This document shows positions 1 through 25,300 of a stretch of DNA of 64,000 bases, piece by piece. A program made the position numbers and the translations under genes. The DNA comes from Setophaga petechia. Its lineage: Eukaryota > Chordata > Aves > Passeriformes > Parulidae. Location: assembly GCA_024362935.1 (NCBI GenBank), contig JANCRA010000010.1, positions 8,982,501-9,046,500 of the forward strand, written 5' to 3'. The first letter of the stretch is position 1; every line of letters begins with the position of its first letter. Under the pieces are notes generated by a model, which saw only the letters and a program-made list of their open reading frames with translations, was not told the DNA's origin and made no database searches.

Positions 1-9973
<9,973 letters not shown>

Positions 9974-10170
9974 ATATTCTAGTTGAAGATGATCCAGCAC
10001 CTTGTGCATTCTCAGGGAACGGCCGTCAGTGCGTCATGAACGGCACCGAATGTAAGGGTGGATGGGTTGGACCCAACGGAGGCATAACCAACTTTGACAA
10101 CTTTGCATTTGCAATGCTGACTGTGTTCCAGTGTATAACCATGGAGGGATGGACTGATGTGCTCTACTGG
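9974..10170 (+). CDS. CACNA1D: CACNA1D exon 7: repeat I pore loop
   Basis: A 197-nt exon encoding the extracellular turret ([34 protein letters not shown]), the pore helix ([18 protein letters not shown]) and the repeat I selectivity filter TMEGW. The glutamate of TMEGW is the first of the four (EEEE) that coordinate calcium. NGT in the turret is a possible N-glycosylation site. The exon ends after LYW, just before IS6, with donor GTGAGT at 10171. It must therefore splice to one of the two IS6 exons more than 11 kb downstream. Confidence 0.97.
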
Positions 10171-13100
10171 GTGAGTTCATAAATCACTGAGCTTTGTGTG
10201 CTTTTAAACAAGCTTCTCTGTTCTAGTGGCCATTGAGCTGTGTTTCACAGCACCATCCACAGGAAATCTGGGTGAGTTTTGCAGAGACAAAACTCTTGTT
10301 TTAGTCACAGCCTGTTACTGGATTCCTCAGGGTAAAAGGACATTTTAGAAACAAATTTATTCATTGTTTATTTGAGGGGTTTTTTGCCTGTTCCATTTGG
10401 ATAAATGTAAAAGTACATTTATATCCTTTGGACTCGCATTTTTTTTGTGTGAGCCTACAGATATTAAGTACGTCTTCACTGATTAGGCTTAAGAGCTCTC
10501 TTTTTGCAGCATTTGTGCAGAATTTTTCACAATGTTAACATAAATTAGAACGAAGCAAGCTCTCAAAAGACATTGCTTGCCATGGGCACTGAAAATCATG
10601 TTAACCATTCAGAAACTACAGATTTACAGGAACTATGGCCCTGATATCGTCTCCACGGAAGCAGGAAAAGGTATTCAAAAACCTAACTCCCTAAATCCTC
10701 ACATTTAAATGCTCCTTTGGTGTAAGGTATGGTGCTTCTAGAGCCTTGCAACATCTACAGTCAGCTGGACACAGGCTGGGAAACTGAAGGATAGAGGAAA
10801 ATGAACATACAGATTTTTAAGAGTAGAGTCACCTAAGACCAAAGATGGAGATTTCTCTGCTTAACCCCATTCCACTCTAAGTGACATGACACTGTTCTGT
10901 GAATCATGGAGTATCTCAGTATCTCATGTGAGTGATTTGTCCAAGGGCATTCAAGAAGTCTGTGGCAGAACCTTCCACAGGTGCTGAACATCAGTGAGAA
11001 TACTCTGTACTACCTGGTACTCAGCAGGGAGTCTTTGCAGCTATTAGGACCTTACTAAAAACCACAATTCTTACAGTCCAAATGTTAGAAAATATGTATG
11101 GAAGAAGAGAAGTGATCACTGGTAAGGATCACTGTTAGCAAGCTGTTAAAAGGGTCGAGTTACCTCAAGGAGCATCTTAGTGGAACTTCAGGTTTTGCTG
11201 CTGAGAGCAGCTCTCTTTGTGAGTTTGTTGAAGTTTGTCAGGCCAAGTGGGATTATTTACTAACAGTGCATTGGTTGTGGAGTACTGGACACATTTAAAA
11301 ATGTGATATTTCTCTGTAAATGACCACATGATTTGATTTGAAATCAGGGTGAAACAAAATGTTGCTAAAACATATAGCACAGAGTGTAATCTCAGATAAA
11401 ATCTGTGATACTGAAGTATAGAATGTGGACATGTTTTTAAGAGAATATCACTGTTAAAGATAGTTAAGAAGGTAAAATGGCATTCTTTTAGGATTGAAAA
11501 AAAAAGGGGGCAACTATGAATATCTTCTTCCACTGCCTGTTATCAGTTACAAAACTGGCTAGAAAAACACAAACATAACAGTCATGTATGGCTGCCTATA
11601 GGCCTTTGCATGATTTCCCATTGTAAAGGTTTTTCAGTTCCTTATAGTTTGCACTCCAGCTCTCCCTAATTTACTAGGACACTGTGTGAATGTAGAATTA
11701 GTGTTGCTTTATGGTTTGTGTTCATGGTGATGGCAATTATTTTGATTCTTCCTGTAAAGGGAGGGTGTGCCATGGTTATCTAGAAAAAAAATTACACCTT
11801 TAATATCTTTTGAGGCAAAAGTATACCCACATTTCAGGAGCTGATAATTCCTCCAACTTTTTTCAAAGAAAACGAATATAAAAGCTTTGGAGAGTTGCTG
11901 TATTTAGAGTACAATTGTTACAAAACATATAGAAACAATTTAAGTTGAGTGTCTCAGAATTAAATATTTTTTCCCCTGGGATTTAATGCCCTAATTAATC
12001 TGCTGCCCTTTGCAGAGTCTCCAATGACAACAGAAAAAATAAAATCATTAAGGTAGGATGTTGAGTATTTTCAGGATCAGGCAAAATGAAAAGTATAAGA
12101 AAATTATAAACAATTGATAACTCCATGAATTGTTTTTACTTCTTTCTCTAAAAGGAGTTTCCAATGTAGAAAGTATTTACAGGTACACAGGTGTAATTTT
12201 TCATTTTATTGCAAATGATACTGGGATTGTTAGACAGTGAAGCAAATCTTTATTGACCTAGTGAAATATAATCAGAATCAGGTATTCAGGTGGCTTTGGA
12301 TCTATCTTAACTGATGCCTATATAATTAAATCACAGATTCAGATCCTTTCTATCTTACAGACCAATAAGTTGCCCATTCTCAAACGAAAATTACTTGCTG
12401 AGGACAAGAGGAATGACAGTTTGTGTTTGAATTTTATCACTGGATCAAGCTGAAGTAGATTTAGCTAAAAATTCGAAAAGATTTAATTTCATTTGAAAAT
12501 TGTTAAAACCATTAGGGGAATACCAAATTGTAATAAAAGAATCTGAGGAAGTCATTTTAGCTCGATGTGCATGGGTTTGTGGGTTGTTTTTCACTTAGAA
12601 CTCTGTTATTAATACACAGACTGAATGAGTTCTATACAAAACAAATAAAAGCAAACCCACAAGTATTAGAAACTGCACTAAATTCTCATTTTTCATTTGG
12701 TCACTGGGGGAACAAGTGAAACAAACTTATCCATGCTTCTCTTGCTAGCAGTGTAATGTGAGTGGGTGAGATCTGCGCAATATTTTGCATCGTGTTAAGT
12801 GGCATTCTGTCAGCAAGGATGACAGCTGAAAATGACAGCTTCCAACAGCCCTCACAGGCACAGCTTGTTATCACCTGGTTAATGACAGTAAACTGCTTTG
12901 AAAATTCTCCAAGCACCAGTAATGACTTTTCTCTTGTGCACATCTATTGTGAGTCAAGGCCTTGATTCTGCTGCTGCTGGGCACCCTTCAGATCATGGTG
13001 ACTCACGTGGGCATCCTGCTGCTCACCAGTTTGCATCCCATCCCCATCCCACCTGGGTTTTGGTGTCTTCATCTGGCCTCTCCTCTCTAACTCATTGTAA

Positions 13101-15425
13101 CTCACTGCATAGCAGGCATTACATGGCTTACCCACAAAAATTGTGACTCCTTAGTGCCAAAGGTTTGAACTGAGAGGTTAAGGGGTGTTGTCCTTGTTCT
13201 CAGCAACCAGTGAGCTCCCAATTTGTGTTTGTGGCTGCTCATCTGTGTGTGTTCTCCATTTCTATTGGGACCATGTTTATTCCCATTCATGGTCCTTTCT
13301 GTTTGCTCTGGAGCCCTCACTGGGGGTTTATGCTTTTGGTTTTGGATCCTGGTGCAGTCCTTGTTATCAGCCAAGTGGCAGCCTCTGTGTGCCCAAGTTT
13401 TTAACGCTCTGGCTCACATTCTAAAGCTGAGAGCATAGTACTCACTGCCTCATTTCCAATTTGTGCTAACAAGCTCTCAGGAATTGCAGAACTTAAATCT
13501 GCATTTGCATATCTGGCTCCAGATTTTTCCCATGCCTTTGAAATATCTCGATGTATAATCTCCTAATGGCAAACACATATTTTGTAAATTGCTTTTTATT
13601 TTTAGCTGCTTCACTTGATACATGGGAGCACAGATAACAAGCAGTGATACTTGCCAGCAAAACCCCCAATTTTCTCATGAGCACCAAAACAATCACATTT
13701 AATTCTTCTTGTTTTCACCATAGTGAACTTGACTTACTACACTTGAATAATCCAATTGTAACTTGAATGAGAGATGGTCAGGGCTTCTGAGAAACAAAGG
13801 GGATAATTCAAAGTTGCTTCAAAGATAGGACAAATGTATTAGTGGCTACTGAATTTTACTAGGTCAGTTTTATGGCCAGATGCTGCATCACTAACCCAAA
13901 TTTTAAAGCTCTCTAGCTCTATAATACCTGTCTAGAACTGTTCAGATTTATCTGAAGGTTTCTGAGATTGAAGCACTCGAGCTAAAATTGCTGAATAATG
14001 GTACACTGATGTCTTACATGGTTTTGCCTATTAATACACCTACTGATATGTTAAAAAGATATTCTCTGAAGGATTCTTGTTTAAAATACTCAGATCGTTA
14101 CTTGAAATGTCTAGGCAATCTAAAATATACCTAAAACTCATATAAGGTTTAAGGAACCAGGTGGCAGGTTTTTTAAAATATACCTTTTACTGATATGTCA
14201 ATGTTAAAAAACTGTTAGTACTTTTTGCTAATAACATATATTATCATCAAAGAAATTCTTTATTCATTGTTCCTCTGCTTTTATAACAAAAAAGGGTGCA
14301 GTTAGGCACCTCTCTTCTGTTTAAGAAATTGAGCTTTAAATCCCCCAATATACTCCTTGAAACATCTTAGAACATCTGACAAAATCCGTAATTTCTCTTA
14401 CACAGACTGTTTGGGCTGCACTGCACTCTTGTGTATGTCTACATGCACTTTTGCACAAGTGTCTGCACAGCCAGTGTATTTCTGTCAATCAGATCTGGTC
14501 AGGAGCTCAATCTCTACTCCTGACACCTTTTAGAATTCTTCTGTTCAAGAATATTTAAGGATAGAATCAGATGTAGTGTACTTGAAATCAGCTGATGTGC
14601 AGCCAGAAATATTTCCTAAACACAAACAAATGTTTTACAAATATATGTCACACAAGAAAACCCCTTGGCTCGTGCACAAAATATATTAATAGGCTAGAAA
14701 CAAAAAGCTGCAAAATATGTTTCAAGTATTACCAGAACTGTCATCAGAGTGCTGACAAGGAGTCTCCTAAATATACCTTTCCAAAAATGTGACCAAGAGT
14801 CAAATAAGTAATAATAGTCTAGAATTTTGAACTGGGTGATTTAATAAGATAGTGGGAATCAACAAATCAACTACTTATGGTGATTTAAGCCATGTTAGTC
14901 TCATTCCACCTGCAGAAAGGGAAGGCATGTTCCTGCATCCAAGCAGTATTTGTCAGCAATGAATTTCAGCTTATTGTCTGAGAGAAGTCAAAGAATGCTT
15001 CACAGCTTTTTTCCATTTGTAAATCAGTTGCAAATATTTAGCAATGTTAAAAACTGTGAGGAATTGTGCCTGAAAAATCTTAGATAATACTCCTGCCTTC
15101 TCCTCTTATGTACTTAGGGGAAGCTTAGTGCTGTTCTGCTGGCATTGCTCAGCACCACTCACAGGTCATCTGAGGGAGGCTCTGGAGTGAAACAAGTCAG
15201 CTCATCCCCAAAGGCATCCATGTGCTGCTTGCAGAGAGCTCCCAGCCCTCCCTGACTACACAGCAGAAAGTTAACACATGATGTGCAGCTGGAGACAGAG
15301 TGATAGAGATTTTGACTGACAGCATTAATAAACTGCATAAATCTCCCTAAAGAGCCAGGGATTGCAGGCGGAGTTTTTTCTGTGTTAACTACTTGAATCT
15401 GGTTTCATGTTAAAATCAAGATTAA

Positions 15426-15439
15426 CCCCCCCCCCCCCC
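15426..15439. repeat. C14 homopolymer
   Basis: Fourteen consecutive cytosines within intron 7. It is likely length-variable and hard to sequence accurately. No function is implied. Confidence 0.9.
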
Positions 15440-18400
15440 TTGTCTTTTACATAGTGATTTGTACTAATTGCTTTTTTATATTCTCTTGTTATTAAAAGCT
15501 CTGAATCATCCAGTTTTGGATTGCAAAGGGATAGGACTTAATTTCAGAAAGAGAAAAAAGGGAATGATCAAAATCAGACATGCAAACAGAGTTACCAAGC
15601 CAAGGAATGTACAGATTAAAAATTTGCATTAGATCAAAAAGGATGTGACCTATAAATATCTCACACACATGCACACACACATATATATGATTATGTTATA
15701 ATTTTTTCAATTAACATCTTAACACAAAGAACCCACCCAAGGAGGATTTTAAACTAACTCACAGGGAAATATCTTTCCCATGAGGTGAACTTGATTGACT
15801 TTGACAAGATATCTGGTATCTCAGCCTCAGCTGACTGCTGACCTGTACTGCAGTCAAAATGTGGAACTAATTTCTTGTCACAGATCATTGCAAATACTAA
15901 GAAGAACCTATTATTTCTCCCCAGAAATTTTAAATAAAACTGGGTCAAAACTGGATGGGAAATAGAGGCTAAACTTGGGGTACTGCTAAGAATTCCACTA
16001 GTCCATCAGCTAGAGTTTCCTCCAAAATCTTTGCCATAAGAAGCCAACAATTATTTTATAACAATCCTAGTTCCCAGTCTGTCCCAGGATAAAAATTTAG
16101 TAGATAAGTTTAGGTCTTCCTGAGTATTGAGGCTTTGCTCGTTGGTGCTACATAAACTAAGGTAACAATTTTATATAATCTAACAGAAGAGTAAATGCAT
16201 TGTATTTGTATTTTTTGTGTCCAGTACATGGGAAATATTAAACACATCCAATTTTTGTATAATGTATGGTGTATATAGGTGGAATAGCAGATCCCAAAAG
16301 AAAGGTGTTTAGTAGAGAACACCTGTGTAGATGTTATAACTTCTCATTTTCATATATGATAGCTAACCATTTAAAAAAATAAACACATTGTTGATCTCAT
16401 TTGTTATTTAATTTTAGTAGTTTTTTGAACCCTTAGATTTTACAAGCCAAATCTATGGATAGGTTTAATAAATTTTTGTGAAATTAGTTTGGGCAATACA
16501 GGTAAATAGGTACAAGCACTAACAAATTCTTAATCTGAAATTAACATGATGCTATTCATGAGAGGAGTCAAACACTTGGATTTTGTTATATCTGGAATTC
16601 AGATTTTGATAAACCTGGTAGTGCTAAACAGCAAACCTTCTCTGGGTTACTGTTTTGTAGAGGTAGCACTCTTCATGTTGTTATAGCTTTGTCCATCTGC
16701 TCTGCAGATTAAGCAGGCATGCATAATTATCTGAAAAAGCTAAAACAATTTCTTAACAGTCACGTTTGACATCTTGGCTTTCCTTGGAACAATGACTTGA
16801 TTTCCGCCCAGCCCCTCCTCCCAGTTAATGACAGTAAGCTGATTAATGGAATGCCACTAAAGGAATTAGCTAAAATAGTCTTAGATAGATTTCAGTGTCT
16901 GAATGAAAGACCTGCATCTAAACTTATTTCCAAACCATCGTAGTAAAAATGTATAAATCGAGTTTTATACATTTATACAAGAGTAAATGCATAATGGGAA
17001 TACCAAAATGTTAAAATTCATTTGCTAAGAATGGATGAAACCAACAGAAGGAAGAAAATGAGGTCTGTTCAGCTTGGTCAAATTAATTAAGCTGAAGCAG
17101 TGTCTTCCAAGTTGAGGTTTAACTTGATAGGATCACTTAGATGTGTCCTGTATGCAATTGCACAGTACAGATGAGATTCCAAATTTAAGAGGTGATTAAG
17201 CACTTATGAGGCTCTCTATGCCCTGTGACAATTTTACACTCCTCAGTGGGATCTCTTTCTCTATAGGCACCACCTTGCTGCCTGTGCCATGGAACTCTCA
17301 TTTTTCCAGGTGCTGCTGAGCTGAAATGCTCAACAAAGGGTGATCTCAGTGCACACCCCACCAGTGCATCTCCACATTCTGTGTCAGGAGCACAACAAAG
17401 GGCTGAGTCTGTCCAAGCAGGACAGTGCCAGGGAAATCTGTGCTTTGACTCCAGAACACTGAATATAAAATTCCATGCTTTTATAGATCAAGCTGGAGGG
17501 TGCTGTGCTTCAAGCACTGCCTGTTTTAAATCAGCTTTAAGTTAACTCCAATTCAGCCAAGAATATCTCAGGACAGAAACTTTGAAGTCAGGCAGCTTTG
17601 AAGCGTTCTCTGGTGTGCTCTTCACTGGGTAGAATAAATAGGCTGATCTGGAGTTTTGTGAACCTCCCTTCCAGGCTTCCAAGAATGCAGGGGTAGTCCC
17701 ACTTCACAAACTACTGATGTCTGCAGAATTTGATTACAGGTAGCACAAAGTAAACCCACCAGTTATGTGTCTGTTGGCATATGAGGATTTTACTCACAAT
17801 TACCATAGAGAGGGATAAATAATATTTTAATGATTTCTAACTGATGTTTTAGGTTGAAGTTTGCCATCTGCTGCTGTGTAGTATTAAGGTTATATCTGCA
17901 GTAAATGTGACTTTTCTCCGTTTCACTTCAGTCTTGGTCTCTGATATTTGTGCTGTGTTGCAATGATAGTTGACTCCAACTACAGTGCAACTCACAAGAT
18001 AATTAATCCAAATGCCACTTGAGGCAGTTTCAGACTGTATCAGGTTTTTCCAATCAGCTCAAGATAATTCTTCAAGATTGCAGACTCACCAACATATATG
18101 GGTAAACATAAAAAACCAAATAAATAATGTGTAGTGCACATCTACTGTTATGCTGAAACAGAATGAAGGGATTTGAAGAAAACTTTGTCCTTCATATTGT
18201 CCATTATCTCATCTGCCCTCTGCTTGGTGTGATGGACAAACTGCTGAGAACTGACATTGAAAGAGTAAGACTAGGCCTTTAAAAAAACAAAGGGCAAGAA
18301 GGATGGTGCTTGGTGGTGCCATAGGTGTTTTGAAGGCTAAAAGTCCCATGGCCTCAAAAAGGCAGAACAAGTCCATTGAGAGCCATTAAATGTGACCCTC

Positions 18401-21400
18401 CTTTGGCACAGTGCACCCTGAGCCATAGGGCAGGAGACTCTTGCAAGACAAGGACTTTTGCTGAGTATTTCTGATGTGAGATCTCCTTGAACTCCTGGTG
18501 GTGCTTTAGCAATCTGAAATTTCTGACTTTAACTCATTCTGCACTTTGGGCGAGAAGTCAGCATTAATCCCTTCAAATGAATATATCTTGGTTTTGAGGA
18601 TGGAGATTTTCCTGTTCTCAAATATTAACCAAGCTCTTTCTCAATTTTTAATCAGAAGGCAAATCAATTCCTTTAATCTTTCTTTAATTGGAAGTTATGG
18701 AAAATGTTATTTGACATGCATGAAATGAAGAGCAAAGTTTTCCAAAAGGAAAGGACTTCTTTTTGTACTTTGATCTCTGGTATTAATGCAATCTGAAATA
18801 TTATTTCATGAATAGAAATTACAATGCATTACTTGATTAGGGTTTAATTGTATCTAGAATTAAATGGTAAAGTTGTTGAGTAGTTTTTAGGAATTCAATC
18901 TTAGATTTGTTCCAAGGTGTTCTGCTAGGTTTAGGTGTTCCTGAGTTAAGGAATGCTTTTGAAATAGTTCAGCATCTGCCCAAAATGAAGCATTTCTTCT
19001 AGTACTGGTTAACTGCAGTTGCCAAATTTTGCTTCACAAAGCATTAGTCCTAGATAGATTAGCCTAAAATATTGGGCTTGAAATCCAGCTGCATAAATGA
19101 GAAAGAATTCTTTTAATATGTTGCACATTAGAAAGTGAATACAAATCCCAGCTGCTCATACTAACAGAGCCTTTGTGACAGAGCATGAGAATTTCAGCTT
19201 TGCTCCTGAGCAACTAAGTTAGCAGAGAGCCTGGCTGCCTGAAAATATTCTCTTTATGAGCAAAAGCAGAGCATGGAGTTGTATTGCAGTGACTGACAGA
19301 GCTTGTTTTTTGAGCTCTGCTCAAAGTAAAATTGCAAATATTAATCTCTCAGGTTTTTCAAAATGATACATTGCAGAAAAATGTTGGCACCAATACCAGA
19401 TGAATTTATATCTGCACTCTGAACTCTGGTGACTTGGAAACAACTGTCTGCTAATTGTAGAGTTGTTGGATGTAAAATGCATTTGGAAATTCGAAATTTA
19501 ATTAAAATGTTTGCTCTGATCAGTTATTACTAGAAAAACACTTGACCTGTATGGAATGAGTCAAGTCTATGAAGCAAACAAATTTCTAATAAGAAAATAA
19601 TTATGAGTATACTTTAAAAAAAAACATTGAGTAAATATTTCTCTTAAAACATAAGGCCAGATGCCTGTGCTTGAAAGAAGATGGAAACGGAATCCACTGG
19701 GATGAGGCAGAAATTCAGTCTGGGCAATGGGATGTGTTCTACTCATTAACTTTGGGGCTTCATTGCTGAAACTTCCCAAACACAGGGGACTCACTTTGAC
19801 AGAGTGGGTGTGGGTGATAAAACCCAAAACTTCACAGGCACTGTCCTTAAGAGAAGCCCCTGACATGCCAAGGGCTGCTGAAGCTCTGCCCGGGAGAGCA
19901 GGTAGGTACAATGGCAGCACTGTGAGACTTCCCAACGAGCATTGCAGAGCTGAACAATGAAAGCTTGGGGTCTCTTGAAGGTAATGGAGTCAATCTTGCT
20001 GAATGGCTACAACCCTTGTTTATTTTAACTTCTCCAAAATACAGTTTATATTGGAAGAGGAAAAAAAAAATCCGAATCAAATGTGTTTTCAAGTTTTCTT
20101 TCTTTTTTTTGTAGCAAGTGTAATTGTAAGTTAATTTTCAGTACCTCAGTTCGATTCAAAAAGCATTTTAAAAGATGATGCATAGACCCTTTTAAAAGGA
20201 GCATGAAGAAGCTGTGTAAACTCATTTGTTTTGTTTACTTATGAGGTTTGTTTACTTTAAGTACAAGCTGGTGCTATCACAGGTCACCATGGAAGAGAAG
20301 GGCCTTTGGGCCTTAACCTGCAATGACTTAAAGCTTCTGCCTCGCCATCCATAGGGTCCCCTTGCAGAAACTGAGATTATGATGTTTTATTAAAACACAG
20401 GGGAAAAAATAAAAATATTTTGAAAAATATTTGTTCCCATGTTTAGTTGGTTTATTCCAACAGAGATGTCAAGGAGACACTTCAAACTTGGCTGTCAGTA
20501 GAGCTCAAAGCCTAATCACAAATTTCAGATACAACAACCCAATGACATTCACAGAAGAGAAAACAGATTTGCAATTAGATTGTTCTACAGTAACATATGT
20601 AATTTTATTGTCTGCTGAATTTTCATCACTATAAAACGTCTTAAGAAGAATCCAATGCAAAAGCCAGAATAATTCCTCTTCAAGAAGAGCTATTTCTAAG
20701 AAACTTCATGTCCAAATTATTTTTGTGACTTATCAAAATGTCTTTTTCCACCTGAATCCTACACACAAAACCAAATTTCCCTGTTTTAAAATATCTATTT
20801 TTCTGAATAGGCCTTCTTAGATCTCCATGGGTATATTTCACAAGCCTATCCTTTGATAGGTATGATGAGCTGGCTAAGAATAGCAAGTGGAAGAAATCAT
20901 TATGGAAAACCTTGTGTGAGTCTATAAAGAGTGTATTGGAAGCTCAGTGACTTTAAACTCACTTTAAAAAAAAATCCTCAACAACCTTTTAAATTTCATT
21001 CAACCTTAATCTGGATATATAACTCATGTTCAGAAGTTTTTCTGGAATGTTTCCATGTTTCCATTGTGTTTCTAAAATTTGTTTACAAATTTTCATTTTC
21101 CTAAAATTGTGTTCTTGCTTCTTACACAGAATCATTTATTTCTTTTTGAATTGATTTAAAATGTCTGACTCCATTTGACTGCTATATTTCAAGTAAAAAT
21201 GTGAGAATTCTGTGTTACAAAAAGTAACACTGCTTGTACAGTTGAGATGCACATTTCTGTTTATTTTCTCAAATAATCATTCATGTAGATAGGATACACA
21301 TGAACTAAAAATCCTAATATTTCAATATACTTTGTGATCATCATCTTAATTGGAGATCTGAAATTTAGTTCATTTTCTCAGCATTCAAGAGTTATTCCTA

Positions 21401-21564
21401 TTATTATTAATATTCCTTATTCTGTAATATTCCTGCAGGAAAAAATATTAGAACTGTTGCAGTCTTCCGTTTATGTTTGATAGTATTTCTGATCCAAGTA
21501 CCAGTTTCACTCAACATTTTGTTTTAGGGTTTGTGTTGGGAATGCAAAGTGAATGTGGCCAGTG

Positions 21565-22389
<825 letters not shown>

Positions 22390-25300
22390 TAAGCAGCTGA
22401 GTTAACATTGTGTATGCTACTGCTACTTGTAAGATGGCCTCTGCATTGACTCCAGCTTCTCAGCAATGGCTTTTTTGCATGCACTTGAGATTCTTTTGTC
22501 ATCCTACCAGTGTTTGCTCTTTGGACTGAACTGTGTGATTTGAGTGCCTGTATCTGTCTTGACATCACGTTCACCATGCTTGCCAAAAATATTCATTCAA
22601 TGAGGCACTAATCTCCTTATTCTATAATATTCCTGCAGAGAAAAAGGTTTTGTGCACAGAGATGGTGGTGCACCCATGCAAATATCCTCCCCTGCTGTTA
22701 TATACAAGTGTCTTTTTCTGAAAGACCGACTTCTGCTTTTCTTCAAATAGTCATAGTGCAATTGGAGTGTTATTTATGTTTAACAGTTGCATATTTTGCT
22801 CAAAATAGGGCAAAATATTTTTAATAAGTGCTTCAAGACCTATCTTACAGAGTGTGGTTGCACTACCTCGACAGTGTTCAGTGGTTCCTGGGTTGTAGAG
22901 CTGTGAATTGCTGTGACAATATGCACCAGGAGCTGGTAAATTCATTAATAGTAATAGTAATGTATCAATTTAATGTAGCTGTCAGTGGGAGGTTGTCACA
23001 GGTTTTTGTTGGTTTGTGCACTCCAGGCTCCAGCCAAGAACTAAAGCCATGTCAGTTCTAGCTGTATAATGTGCTTTAAAACTGTAGTTTATGGCAAGAC
23101 TTTGCCAGATTTTCTTTTTACAAAGTCCCCTTATGTGAAGTTACAACTCAATTTGCTTTGCCATTTCCTGATTTCTAACACACTTGAGCTTTGGAAACTC
23201 CAGTCTATGGTAAAGATATTTTTTGATAAATATGTAAAAGATCCAGCTATCATTCAAGTGCTGAAAACAAATTATTATGGTGTATGCATTAGGTTTGAGT
23301 TAGACAGCAAGCAATATTGCTCTGGCAGTCTCAGGCAAGTTGTGCCATCTTTGTAAGCCAACAGAAACATTTCCCTTGCATGGAAATCAGCCTGACAGTG
23401 CAGGTGATGGTGTCATGGGGATGCTGATAGTGTCTGCAGCCCTGTTCGTGGTTTTGCCACACTGTATCTGAAAGAAATGCTAAAATGATTATTATATTCC
23501 TGGAAAGCAGATAAGCAAACAAGATTTCCAGGTGTTGATGTAATTTCATTACAAGAGCACTTTTATTTGATGAGTGGTTTTACAATGTGCTTTAAAAAAT
23601 ATTTAGGTATTTATCTGTGATAGATTACTGTTGCACACAGGAAATCAGGGGAAGCATAGTTTTGCCTGCTTTATAAAGCAGATGTTTAAAAGAAATATGG
23701 TAGTGCTAAAACAACTGCTGCTTTTTAGATTTAACCTTGTCCTTCCAAAGACAAATGAGTAAATGTGTAAATTGTTGCAAAGCTAAGGGCCCAGCTTTCA
23801 GCCACACTGGAAAATGAAATAAGAAGGAGGACAGATAAATGATGGTAGTTACAGTGTAATTTATTTCTTCTTTTGATGCTGTTACCTAACATTGCTGTGT
23901 GACTGGCCTTTCCACTGAAGTCATTATAGGATTAGGCTCTCACAGTTCCTTCTCTGGCCCTTAAGAACATCACAAACACCAATTAATTTTCTTCCTGTCC
24001 TGTGAAGATGTCTGGTAACAGATAATGAGTATTCCTGTTTTTCCTTCCATGACCCGAATTGTTATTGGCTTCAGTCTTTTCTGGTTTTATAAAAAAATTA
24101 CAGGGAAAGTGACACTAAATTTGGTGTTTTGTTGCACATCATGACTTCAGGAAAAGAAATCAATGAAATTTAGATATATTCTCATGAATCAGCTTAACAT
24201 TTGATTTAATAAGCTTAAAATACTGTGTGAAGTTTTCAACATTATGATACATATATTTTTTGGAATGTGGAGTAGTTTTTTAGCTGCCATTCCAATACAG
24301 GGAAGAGGTGTCCCCTTGTCCTTGGGTTCTTTCCTGCAGACAAGAAATCACCACTGATTTCTAGGCTGTGTGATCCATAGAGCTCTAATGCTCCTCACAA
24401 CCCTTGCTGGCTTCCCTCGGATTTTCAGTGCACAGAAATGGCAGTGAAAAGTGGGATGTGAAATCTCCTCATATTCATCAAGCCATTAATTGCTAAATTA
24501 ATTTTTCTGCCGTAGTGTCAGCCAGGGTCAATTGAGTGCTCAGCGGGCTTGATGAATTATCTGAATCCATGTTTGCCCTAAATACATGAAAGAGCCTTCC
24601 TAAAACTCCCATTTTTTGTTTTCTTTCTGAAGACAATGACACTGGAGGGCTGAGACACGTGATGTATAAATATCACCAAGGACTGACATTGAAAGTGCAA
24701 GGAGAAAGTCAAAGGAGATGCTCCTAAAAGACACCAGTCATAGCAAACTGGTGTTTGGTAGAGAAGTGAAGAGAATGTCCTGGCATACTCTTTGAAACTC
24801 TGGCAAACAAGGGCCAGTGTGGAATACTGTTACTCCAATTTATTTAAAGCAGTATATGACAGCTGTATATAAATAATTTTCCCCATACTTTCTGTTTAGA
24901 GCTTCAAGTCTAAATTTTATGGATAAATTTGATGTACTAGTAAGATCCAATGGATGTTTTTGTGTTTCTTAGTAGAAAGATATTTTTCATTCTGAGCCAA
25001 GTATTGAATATATAACACATAATATTTTTTTGGTTTTATTTAAAAGTTACTAGCTCTTATGTTTTATACTCTTCAAACCATAACATGAAAACTTGGTTTA
25101 TGATAAATCCACAGATAAAGTTAAATTTTACTAAACCAATCAAATATCAAGAATGCAAAAATTATGCCAACTTACTTGAAAAGCATGGCTCTGCATACAG
25201 ATTTTGAAATTAGAATCTGAATGCTTAATACCTTTTCTGTATGAAAGTGTTACTTCCTTTATATCAGGTTGTGCCGTGTACATTTTAATCTGTTTGCTGT

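Noticed and set aside
12898..13438. Cluster of overlapping short frames on both strands
   Set aside because: Frames overlap in all directions with no consistent protein; reflects a GC-richer patch with few stops. An unrecognised repeat is possible.
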